NCBI GenBank assembly: GCA_001936135.1 | Contig: CP012811.1 | Coordinates: forward strand, 1,116,001 to 1,180,000 | Direction: 5' to 3' | Length of the DNA stretch: 64,000 bases | From: Saccharomycopsis fibuligera x Saccharomycopsis cf. fibuligera | Taxonomy: Eukaryota > Ascomycota > Saccharomycetes > Ascoideales > Saccharomycopsidaceae | Part shown: in pieces, positions 39,492-48,307 of the stretch | How positions within the stretch are numbered: position 1 is the stretch's first letter | Layout: every line of letters begins with the position of its first letter | Program-made: the position numbers and the translations under genes | Notes under the pieces: model-generated | What the model was told of the DNA's origin: nothing | The model's database searches: none | Seen by the model: the letters and a program-made list of their open reading frames with translations, nothing else

Positions 39492-41897
39492 TTAAATGCT
39501 TCCGGTAGTACTACTGTCATCATCCTCGCTCATATCAACATCATCGTCCTCATCCTCCTCCTGTTGCTGTTGATTCTTCTTCTTACTTGACTGCTTCTTC
39601 TTATTTGAACCAAAATACTCCTCGCTAGCATTCTCCTGTGCCTTTTTTCTATCATTTGCTCCACTGGCATCATTCACCTGTTCACTGGCCAACAATTCCT
39701 TGTATTGTTTATCTCCTTCATCAAGAACATCCTGTTTAGTCTTCAAGAATTTAGCTAATGGGAAGTCAGAAAATTCAACCGAAGTCAAAGTTGGTTCATT
39801 AACTGGATCAAAGCTGCTTAAGTGATCTCTCTTCAATGATACAAATTTAGCATTTTCGTTAATTTTCGTAACCAAGTTGTTTACTTCTTTAATGAAGTAA
39901 ATGATGTTTCTGTTTTTTCTATGCACGGATGCATGTCTCTTGCTAAATTGTTTCAATTTCTTGGCAACAATAAAAGAAAACTCAGGGAATGCTAAAGAGT
40001 TAATGTAAAGATACAAGTACTTTTGTAAGCTGTACAAATAGTTATTGATGACATATAATTGATACTCGGCGGTGTTGACGGAATTTTTAGAAACTTTTAT
40101 ACCCTGAGTAGTCATGTACGAACTGACTTGAATGACTTGAGATCCCTTCTTTTGATTGCTTTTACCAGTGAAATTTTTGTTGAAGATACCAGATTCTAAT
40201 AATTCAACATAGATGTTAAGTAATGGGATATAAGTTAAAGTTTGTGCAGATAAGTGGGTCAATGATTTGAAAAGATAGAATTTCAATGGGAAATATATTG
40301 GGCCAGCATTGAGTTTCATAGTACCAACGGCAATTTGCACCACTGGGTAAATTAATTCTTGCAAAGATATTGGCTTTTTGTTGCCAGCAGTAGTAGTTTT
40401 ACCACAAACGTCACCCAACAATTTAGTCCAAAGATCAAGGGACTGAATGAATTGCCAGTTGTATACTAATCTGAGATTTTTACTATTATCATTTTCGTTC
40501 TTGATATTGGAGTTATTTTTCAAGAAATTTCTCAAATGAATAGACAATTTTCTAATGTATTTAAATGCCACTTGGTATGATAAATTGACGTCAATTTTGA
40601 ATAAATCGACTAACCCAGCTTTCAAAAATTCCATCAACTTGTGCTTCTTGTAAGTGATCAAATCAGTTTCTGAACTATCCAAAGATATCGAGGTTGGCAA
40701 AGTCAAAGATCTTTTCAAAAATCCCTCGTAACATGAATTTATTATAGTTTCCAAAATGTTGCTAGAGTATTCTTTGGACAAATTCAAAATAACAGAAAAT
40801 ACCAAAACGTTCATGTCCAAAAAGGAATCAACGTTAACTTTTTCCGCAAGAGATTCTTGTTGGAATAAAGTGTCATCGTCATCTTCGACGTTTTTAGAAA
40901 TATCTGAAGAAAGAATCAAAGAGGACCATAATCCAACCATGGATCCCACCAATCTTTTAATCAAAGTTCTGAAGGAAAGCAAGTATGGGAAAACGTCATA
41001 GATGGAAGATAAAGTCAACAATATGAATCTCAAATTCAAATTAGTTTTAGAAATGTCACTTAATAATGTGATTAAAGAAAATGCATGAGATTTCAACACT
41101 GATGATAATTGTTTAATTTTTTCAGAACTTTTAACAAGACGTACTTGAATATTTTGTTCCTTGTTGAATTTTGTTTGTAACGGGAATAACTTGTGGATGG
41201 CCTTTGGCAATTTTTTCAAAGTCAAAAACAACAATTTATTAAAAACTGATTCTTTAGTGACAAAATACTTGTATTCGGATTCCATTGAAGAAGAACCATC
41301 CTTGGCCTCATTAATGTTAACAGCAGATTTGAATGCTTGGGTGACATTTTTGATTAATTTCAATGATGGTTTTTTTTCCAATTCTGTATCCCATTTCTTT
41401 ACCAAGTCCAAGGTGACTTCAATCTTGTCATCATCACCACCGGTCTTGACGGATTTTGGAGCTTCATCATCATTATCATCATCATCAGCTGGTGCTTCGG
41501 CATCACTTTCAGGATAATCTTCATCTACTTCATTATTAGCGTCGGCCAACTGATCTAACTCATCAAAAATATCATCATCTTTACTTTCTTCTTCTTCATC
41601 ATCACCGCTTTCCTCTTCTTCAGAAACATCCTCTTTCTTGTCTTTCGAAGCTAATCCTTTCTTGTCAATAACACCAAAATCTGTCTTTTCGTCCTCACTA
41701 TCACTTTCCACATCAAATGGGTTCTCTTTAACTGGTTCTTCTACTAGCTCATCTTGTTTGGAACCACTTGAGCGACCTTTGCCTCTCTTATGTTTAGCCA
41801 AAAGCTGCTTATGTTTCTTGGTTTCCTTTCTTTGGTCCAAGGTATGCTTAAGGTGCTTGGCCTGGAACTTCTTGGTGGATTTGCTGACTTTGGCCAT
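39492..41897 (-). CDS. NOC2: Ribosome-biogenesis protein Noc2
   Basis: An 801-residue protein from ATG 41895-41897. The N-terminus (MAKVSKSTKKFQAKHLK, then KETKKHKQLLAKHKR) is the basic opening of the Noc2 family. Acidic stretches follow (about 50-165), then a long helical-repeat core (about 170-720) and a charged tail. Noc2 pairs with Noc1 in early and Noc3 in late pre-60S particles, in nucleolus and nucleoplasm, and is needed for their maturation and export. The divergent promoter has an A-tract/T-tract dyad (about 42015-42039) and a PAC-like CATGAGATGAC (42058-42068), in line with ribosome-biogenesis control, though the PAC match is imperfect. Confidence 0.92.
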   Translation of the reverse strand: MAKVSKSTKKFQAKHLKHTLDQRKETKKHKQLLAKHKRGKGRSSGSKQDELVEEPVKENPFDVESDSEDEKTDFGVIDKKGLASKDKKEDVSEEEESGDDEEEESKDDDIFDELDQLADANNEVDEDYPESDAEAPADDDDNDDEAPKSVKTGGDDDKIEVTLDLVKKWDTELEKKPSLKLIKNVTQAFKSAVNINEAKDGSSSMESEYKYFVTKESVFNKLLFLTLKKLPKAIHKLFPLQTKFNKEQNIQVRLVKSSEKIKQLSSVLKSHAFSLITLLSDISKTNLNLRFILLTLSSIYDVFPYLLSFRTLIKRLVGSMVGLWSSLILSSDISKNVEDDDDTLFQQESLAEKVNVDSFLDMNVLVFSVILNLSKEYSSNILETIINSCYEGFLKRSLTLPTSISLDSSETDLITYKKHKLMEFLKAGLVDLFKIDVNLSYQVAFKYIRKLSIHLRNFLKNNSNIKNENDNSKNLRLVYNWQFIQSLDLWTKLLGDVCGKTTTAGNKKPISLQELIYPVVQIAVGTMKLNAGPIYFPLKFYLFKSLTHLSAQTLTYIPLLNIYVELLESGIFNKNFTGKSNQKKGSQVIQVSSYMTTQGIKVSKNSVNTAEYQLYVINNYLYSLQKYLYLYINSLAFPEFSFIVAKKLKQFSKRHASVHRKNRNIIYFIKEVNNLVTKINENAKFVSLKRDHLSSFDPVNEPTLTSVEFSDFPLAKFLKTKQDVLDEGDKQYKELLASEQVNDASGANDRKKAQENASEEYFGSNKKKQSSKKKNQQQQEEDEDDDVDMSEDDDSSTTGSI

Positions 41898-42475
41898 GAT
41901 TTGGTGTGCTGGGATTTTTGTCTTCTATGGTATATAGTGTTACTGCCCCTGGATCTTGTCAAGCTCTACCTATAGTTCTCTTTATTCCATCATCATCTCT
42001 ACATCAATAGTAGTAAAAAAAAAAAATTTTTTTTTTTTATTTTCTGTGGAAATTGTACATGAGATGACCATTACCCGCAGCCATATAGGACGGAAAAAAA
42101 TATTTTTTCTTTACCGTCCTACCGGAGGATCCCGCCGTCATTCCTGCCAATTATGCACAGGAAAATGACGGAAAGTTGACGGAATGACGGAAATCCGGGC
42201 AGGGGAGGCCATTGCCAGCCATTGGCAGCAGCGGCTGGCAGACGAGACTGGACATCAGCGAAGACGACGACGACGAAGATGGGGATAGTGACGAAGAGGG
42301 TCTCAGTAATGAGAAGTACCAAGCGCCTTTAAGCAAAGAGTGAAATATATTATAGCTGCGTCACTGGTCACTGGCTGCAGTATCTTATCCATAGTGGAAA
42401 CTTTGCAGTTTGGCTTGGCTCAACCCACTCACTGGTTTAGCATCCATCGATCCAGTTACACCCCCATCCCATCCA
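41898..42475. promoter_or_regulatory. NOC2 divergent region with GACGG element cluster
   Basis: A 578-bp spacer. It contains an A-tract/T-tract dyad (about 42015-42039), a PAC-like element (42058-42068), an 8-bp inverted repeat TAGGACGG/CCGTCCTA (42086-42093 and 42114-42121), a further CCGTC (42135-42139), and three copies of TGACGGAA (42166-42173, 42177-42184, 42185-42192). An ATG-less acidic reading frame runs from 42188 to 42343. Confidence 0.65.
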
Positions 42476-45400
42476 ATGGGAAGACGATCGCTGGTTAATG
42501 GACTGGGGGGCTCCTCCACATCCACGTCCACATCGACATCCATGTCCACGGCGGCCCTAACAGCGGACCATCTCGCTGCTGCTCGAGATCGTGATACAGC
42601 AACGGCTCCAGGGCAAGCGCCGTTATCACCAAAGCCAATAACGGTGAAACGAGGTCCCAGTTCCAGAAACTCAAGTGCCGCTCCTCCAAGATCCGCTATT
42701 CCAAAGAGGAATCTCAGGTCATCATTGGTCTCAAATTTAACTTCCACCAATAACCACTACATTAATGGCGTCGGTAGAAATAATGAAAACGGTAAAAATA
42801 GTAACAACGCTGATAATAGCTCATCTCAGAGTAGAATAGACAAGTCATTGGTGTCGACTTTGAAAGATGATTCGGAAATGGTGAATGACGATTACATGTT
42901 CAATTTTGACCGGCGGCTAGTTCTGATCAGAAATGCCGTCGCTACTGCCGCTGCTGCTGACTGTGCTGTTGGCTGTGGACATGTTGATCAACGAGAGTTT
43001 CAACTCCTTAATGAAGCGCCCATACCTGTTCTAGATAATGAATTATCCAATGATAAAATATTCACAACAAGCGCAAACGTGGTAAATTTGGCCGGTGTTG
43101 GCTATGGCGGTGCAGTCTCTGACGCTGATGCCAATGGTAATGAAGATCTACTGAGTTCAACAGCACCAAAGAAAAAAGACTCTGCTGCAGATCAGGAGCT
43201 CCTATCAGAAAAGAAAAACATAACCATCAAAAACGTTTCTAAGGATAATGGAGCAGAAACAGTAACCACTAAAAAAGGCACTAAGATTATTAAACCGCAT
43301 AGAATTAATTTAAGAAGATCTTCAAATAGAGAAAGACACAGTGCAGATCAGTATTACAATCATAATCTTCACCAGAAACAGCGCATGTCCAAACGGCTAA
43401 CGCAAAGCATCACTAGGGATCTAGAGGATAGTAATGATCCATTACAAGATGATGTTTATACAAGATATCACAAATCTAAGTTAAAGATTGAAAAAAGTTT
43501 TGCGAATGTTGATAAGGCCAAATTTTTGGATGATGTGGTCAACATCAATACTTATTTTGGTGAACTTGTTAATCTTCTTAATAATGATTCAAGATCAGTT
43601 TCTACTAGCTATGTCAACTACCTAATAAATTTCTCTCTAGTGGCATCTGGTAAAATTTCGAGTTCTGAGCAAGAACAACAGATAAATTCACTATATTCAA
43701 TTGAGTATTCTAGCTCTTCATCATTCATTATATCTTATATTAATTATTACCACTTCAAAATTCAGTACAGGTATGAAGAGGGTCCAAATTACTTAAAATT
43801 AGTGCGGCTTCTAGATAACAATTACGATCCTAATGGGGATCAATCTGATGTAAGCGGTGGTGGAAATGGTGGCGGTGGGTTTTCCAATAATGGAATGTCT
43901 GAAAAAAATCAGTACAATAGTTTTCGCCATCTTCTACAAAAAAATGAAAAGTATAGGGAAGACTTCAAAAATTGTCTTCTTAATGAAAAAGGCTACGAGG
44001 AGCAGTTTGCGTATGGTAAAATGAGAACAAATTCGAGCACTAATTTTAAAATTGAAAATTACGAAAGCGTTAAAAATCCAGATACGCTAAAAGGTAAAGG
44101 TAATGAAGTGTTTAATAGTTTTCTGAATTTTCAGCGACTTTTAGTCGATCCAGTTAGCGAAAAGGAAATTGAAGATAAGTCAAAATTATACGTCTCCGCA
44201 AAACTTCAAGAGAATTTGAACTACTCTGCAGACAGGCTCTTGAGCCCACTTAATCTTCATGAAACAGTGTATCCCATTAATATAACCTCAAAAGATAAGG
44301 CAATCTTGAAAGTGTTGAAAAAACTTGCATATATTAATCCCCAAGTAATGCAAGTTCTTGAAAATATATCACGTCAAGAGCCGCAAGATGATAACGACAG
44401 TGACAACGAAAATAAGACAACAATATATCAACAGAATTTAGCCAATTTCAAATTATTACACAACATTACTGCTTACTTGTCAAAAATTGTCTTATTCACT
44501 CTATACGAAACTTTTAAATTATTAAAGTTTTTTCAAAGTTTGTGGAATTATCGTAACGAGTATTTGTCATTCATTAGAGCCAGAGAACACCAATCCATAG
44601 TAAAGCAATCACAAATGCAAACTCAAACTCAAAGAAATCCACAACCACTAGTGTCTAAATATAAACGCAAACTTGGCGCAAAATCTTCCTCGACAACATC
44701 ATTCAACAATAACAAGTTTGAAAACTTTGATTATTTTAATTTTTGCCTCTCTGATCCAGAACCAGAACCGGACTCCGATACCGCTACTACTAGATATCAT
44801 ACTTATAATAATAATGAGGTTTTGGATGATGATGATGAAAGCAGTAGTGACCAGTATTCAGATCCAGAAATTAACACTACTTTTGATGACTTAAGAGTCA
44901 AACGAAGTCGCATCAACAAGAGAAAATATCTCAATCATTATAAGATGCTCCATGATCATCATGATACAACTGATGGTTATAATGTTTATGGCAATCATAA
45001 TGATGATTTCGATGATGACGTTTATGATAGTGATAGAGATAATTATGACGGCGATTATGATAAGACAGGAAGTGGGATAAGTCCCTATGCAACACCTAAT
45101 ACTAATAGGTTTGTTATTAACACTGGCGAGTTTACTAAAGTCGTATTCGATCCCAGATTTGGCTCACAGTTTTTCAATGTGGAGGAGTTTAAGAAGCTTG
45201 AGGAGAAAATAAAAGGGAAGGAGAATGGGAAGCTGGAAGTAGGATTGGGTGGTGTTACCAGTATAGCTGCAGAAAAGGCAAAAACTCAAGCACGAGGTCA
45301 AAGTCCTAGTAATAGTAATAACGATAAGGATAATAACGTCAATAATAGCACTAACGAGAATGATGGTAATGGAGAAAATCTTAGAAATGAAGATAAAAAA

Positions 45401-46846
45401 GTACTTCAAAAGCCCCTTGAACAGCATAGTGTAAATAACAAAGAAACTATTGATGATGGCAAAAACAAAAATCCAACAGAAATTGGCAATCATGCTAATG
45501 TTGCCGATGCTGATGCTGAAATGAACGGTAGTGGGAAACGCGAGGCCGACGCTTTTCTCAACACCAGTCAAAGCACCATCCCTGATGAATTTCAACATCA
45601 GGAACATCATGCATCATTGTCATCACATTTAAAGCAAAAATCAGAACTCCCTATCTCTACTATTCTCCCCATTGTTCAAGACACCTATGCAGAAACTGAC
45701 ACGGAAGAACTGGGCACGGATATAAATAAAATAAACACTAATAATGTCAACCCATCAAATTGGCATTCATCAGCAACAACAGCAGCAATGAAAGAGAAGA
45801 TGATATCACCGGAAATCTTGGACTCTTATGAAGATACGTCAGCTCCCTTAGTTGAGAAAGAATATGTGGAGCAATTTTTAACTAAGCCCAAGCCTAATCC
45901 TAAGAAACGTGGTTGGAAGAGAAAATTGAGCTCTAGCGTTGATTCTTCTTATTCTTCTCACTCTTCTTCTGCTGCTGCTACCGTTCTGAATAAGCAAAGT
46001 TGGAACTTGAAGATGGGAGATGGTCAACTTTATGATGGCCAGAATGATAATGGTCAAAGTAGTGACGAGCAAAAAAACTTTGTGGTTGCTGATGGCGGTG
46101 GTGATAATGATGATGCAAGTTTTACCAGGAACGGAAATAGCTTCAATGATTTACTTGCAGGTAAAGATGGTAGTAAAAGAATTATTGGCAAAATTTCAGA
46201 AACTTTGAAAAGCTGGTTATCTCCGAAAAGTAGTCATATAACGGCAACATCAATAGCAGTAACAACAGCATCCACAAGTAATGGTTATCATAATACTGAA
46301 GAAGAAGAAGGAGAAGGAGAAGAAGATGATGTTGATGATGATGATGGAGAAGAAGAAGATGAGGATGATGAGGATGATGAGGATGATGAGGATGCCAATG
46401 GATCGATGACTAATGTCTCCAATGCTTCATATGGTGTTAATGATACCAATGACTTCAGTAATATCAACTCAGAAAACAAAGAGTCAGAAAGTGTCGAACA
46501 GCATGATATTAAACGGCAGCTGGATAAAAAACCTTTAAAGCAACAGCAAAAGCAGCGACCAGAACAGAAACAAAGACAAGAAGAGACTGAATTACCCCGA
46601 AGACTAAGAGGTAGGGGCGTGGCTAGAGTTAATTATAATGAAAACATTCTAACCTATAAAAGATCAGCTGGTCGTCATGTGAATTCTGGCAGACCAAAAA
46701 GAAAGTCGCAAGTTGAGAAGCAGGAGCAGCAGCAAAAGAAGAAGAAGGTTGGAAGAAAAAGAAAGGGGCAGCAGAAAGAGGAGGGGAAAAGGGAAGATGA
46801 ATATGTTTTTGAACTGCCATTATCAAAATCAATTACTGGAATATAA
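42476..46846 (+). CDS. Large acidic/basic low-complexity protein, function unknown
   Basis: A 1456-residue product from ATG 42476, the first ATG in a frame open from about 42395. No family was recognised. A Ser/Thr-rich start (SSTSTSTSTSMST) precedes a predicted folded, Leu/Tyr/Asn-rich region at about 340-750 (for example FGELVNLLNNDS and FIISYINYYHFKIQY). Then come long Asn/Asp-rich and acidic stretches, including Glu/Asp runs near 1280-1305. The C-terminus is very basic: PRRLRGRGVARVNYNEN and a KKKKVGRKRKG tract that looks like a nuclear localisation signal. Charge pattern and GRG/RLRGR motifs suggest a chromatin or nuclear protein; this is inference. CTG codons early in the frame would read RRSSVNGSGGSS in a CUG-Ser yeast, blending with the Ser-rich start. 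Confidence 0.8.
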   Translation: MGRRSLVNGLGGSSTSTSTSTSMSTAALTADHLAAARDRDTATAPGQAPLSPKPITVKRGPSSRNSSAAPPRSAIPKRNLRSSLVSNLTSTNNHYINGVGRNNENGKNSNNADNSSSQSRIDKSLVSTLKDDSEMVNDDYMFNFDRRLVLIRNAVATAAAADCAVGCGHVDQREFQLLNEAPIPVLDNELSNDKIFTTSANVVNLAGVGYGGAVSDADANGNEDLLSSTAPKKKDSAADQELLSEKKNITIKNVSKDNGAETVTTKKGTKIIKPHRINLRRSSNRERHSADQYYNHNLHQKQRMSKRLTQSITRDLEDSNDPLQDDVYTRYHKSKLKIEKSFANVDKAKFLDDVVNINTYFGELVNLLNNDSRSVSTSYVNYLINFSLVASGKISSSEQEQQINSLYSIEYSSSSSFIISYINYYHFKIQYRYEEGPNYLKLVRLLDNNYDPNGDQSDVSGGGNGGGGFSNNGMSEKNQYNSFRHLLQKNEKYREDFKNCLLNEKGYEEQFAYGKMRTNSSTNFKIENYESVKNPDTLKGKGNEVFNSFLNFQRLLVDPVSEKEIEDKSKLYVSAKLQENLNYSADRLLSPLNLHETVYPINITSKDKAILKVLKKLAYINPQVMQVLENISRQEPQDDNDSDNENKTTIYQQNLANFKLLHNITAYLSKIVLFTLYETFKLLKFFQSLWNYRNEYLSFIRAREHQSIVKQSQMQTQTQRNPQPLVSKYKRKLGAKSSSTTSFNNNKFENFDYFNFCLSDPEPEPDSDTATTRYHTYNNNEVLDDDDESSSDQYSDPEINTTFDDLRVKRSRINKRKYLNHYKMLHDHHDTTDGYNVYGNHNDDFDDDVYDSDRDNYDGDYDKTGSGISPYATPNTNRFVINTGEFTKVVFDPRFGSQFFNVEEFKKLEEKIKGKENGKLEVGLGGVTSIAAEKAKTQARGQSPSNSNNDKDNNVNNSTNENDGNGENLRNEDKKVLQKPLEQHSVNNKETIDDGKNKNPTEIGNHANVADADAEMNGSGKREADAFLNTSQSTIPDEFQHQEHHASLSSHLKQKSELPISTILPIVQDTYAETDTEELGTDINKINTNNVNPSNWHSSATTAAMKEKMISPEILDSYEDTSAPLVEKEYVEQFLTKPKPNPKKRGWKRKLSSSVDSSYSSHSSSAAATVLNKQSWNLKMGDGQLYDGQNDNGQSSDEQKNFVVADGGGDNDDASFTRNGNSFNDLLAGKDGSKRIIGKISETLKSWLSPKSSHITATSIAVTTASTSNGYHNTEEEEGEGEEDDVDDDDGEEEDEDDEDDEDDEDANGSMTNVSNASYGVNDTNDFSNINSENKESESVEQHDIKRQLDKKPLKQQQKQRPEQKQRQEETELPRRLRGRGVARVNYNENILTYKRSAGRHVNSGRPKRKSQVEKQEQQQKKKKVGRKRKGQQKEEGKREDEYVFELPLSKSITGI

Positions 46847-47115
46847 GACTTTGATTTGTTGAAAAAGCTCCAGGATCGAAATACTGAGTAGCTTGTGTAT
46901 AGTAATACAAAATGTATAAATATTTAATTAATAGTTATAATCATACTATATTCATGATTTATGCATTAGATTTATGTTGTAGAGAATATAAATTATGAAG
47001 AAAGAAAAACTGGGTATCATTGCCGAAATTAGAAAAAAGAAGTAATAGTATAAAATAGAATAAAATAAAATAAAGCAAATTAAAGTAAAATAAATCAAGA
47101 TGAAATTGAGTAACA

Positions 47116-47853
47116 TTAATCAAAAAAATCGTCATCACTGTCGTTATTACCACCATTATTTGCCTCATTATTACCTTGACCCAACCTTGAAAGCTGCGAC
47201 TTACCAACAGAATTAATATTAATAGATCGTTTTTCCAACACGTAAACACTGTACAAATAATGCTCTAATAAAGCAATATCAAAATCATTAGTTTTTGGAT
47301 CGTATTGCAACTTGTCAAGCCCTATTAATCTTCCAACTTCTTTACCATTAACATAAGAAAGCAAACACGGTAGCACCTTAATTTTCAATCGATCAATAAG
47401 AAACGCACAATTTGTAGCGTCTATGAACACAAATTTTGTGCTTGGATGTTTTCTAGCCAACGCCAGTAGTTTGTTATTGAGTACTAGACAAGTCTTGAAC
47501 TGATCTTGGTAAAAATGGATAACAGTGGATTTGGCGCTAGCTGCTAAATTCATTAACGTTGCTTCGCTGGATACATGTACCAAAAACCCAGCATCTGGAT
47601 CCTCAGTTAGCTTTTTTCGAGTGCTGGATAAATCTTTAGATAGTTGTTCTAGTCTTTTCTCTCTGTAGCCATCGAGAAACTGATTTTTTTCAATATCATC
47701 CTCTAATTGCTGCAAGATCTCAGAATCGCTGAGGTCCGCATCATCGGAATCATCATCAATATTGTTCTTGTTATCATGAGTTTCACCAGACTCAGACTGC
47801 AAACGCTGGTCAACCAACCGATCTTGGTACTCTTCAGCTAAGCGATGCTCCAT
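47116..47853 (-). CDS. PLP1: Phosducin-like protein Plp1 (TXNDC9 type)
   Basis: A 245-residue protein from ATG 47851-47853. A helical acidic N-terminal part (about 1-85, including LSDSEILQQLEDDIE) precedes a thioredoxin fold (about 90-205; STVIHFYQDQFKTC, then FVFIDATNCAFLIDRLKIKVLPCLLSYVNGK). The CxxC redox pair is replaced by FKTC with a single cysteine, as expected of phosducin-like proteins, which are not redox enzymes. Plp1/TXNDC9 works with the CCT chaperonin in tubulin and actin folding and can bind G-beta-gamma. An Asn/Asp-rich acidic tail ends in DDDFFD. It is separated from the preceding gene by 269 bp of AT-rich convergent spacer. Confidence 0.9.
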   Translation of the reverse strand: MEHRLAEEYQDRLVDQRLQSESGETHDNKNNIDDDSDDADLSDSEILQQLEDDIEKNQFLDGYREKRLEQLSKDLSSTRKKLTEDPDAGFLVHVSSEATLMNLAASAKSTVIHFYQDQFKTCLVLNNKLLALARKHPSTKFVFIDATNCAFLIDRLKIKVLPCLLSYVNGKEVGRLIGLDKLQYDPKTNDFDIALLEHYLYSVYVLEKRSININSVGKSQLSRLGQGNNEANNGGNNDSDDDFFD

Positions 47854-48307
47854 TATTGATGATAGTTATGTCAGATATTGCTGTTTGGGATTCTGTTTCA
47901 CATTGCACATGTTAAAATTAGATCTGTCTTGTTTCTGTCTATGTTTTGTTTTTGTTTGCATTTTTTCGCTAACTTCTGTCCCTTCATATTGGTATGCGCA
48001 TGTTCCAGCATTGTCATACAGATAATGTGACTCGGGACGTTTGTTTACATTTTTCCCAAAAAGTAAGAGAAAACAAGCAGAAGAAACAAAAATAAACAAA
48101 ACAAAACAAAACAAGACAAAAGTGCAGAAATCAAGTGTTTTTTTTTCCTCCCAGAAAATTTCGATCCTGTAAACAGGTTCAAGAACCGGTAATTTGTTTT
48201 TTCTTTGACACAATCAGTTGCTCATACATTCAAGAGTCTTGCTTTCGCTGTTTAGCTCATCCAAGTGACAAAACCATAAACATAGCAAAACAGGAATTGG
48301 GATAGTT
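47854..48307. promoter_or_regulatory. Divergent promoter PLP1 / Ser-rich SxIP protein
   Basis: This 454-bp spacer includes a short (AAAAC)n array near 48096-48113 and several T-runs. A GGTTCAAGAACC palindrome at about 48177-48188 resembles a tRNA B-box only superficially. Confidence 0.45.

Noticed and set aside
48177-48188. GGTTCAAGAACC as a tRNA B-box
   Set aside because: Its tenth base does not fit the B-box and no A-box or cloverleaf is found upstream.
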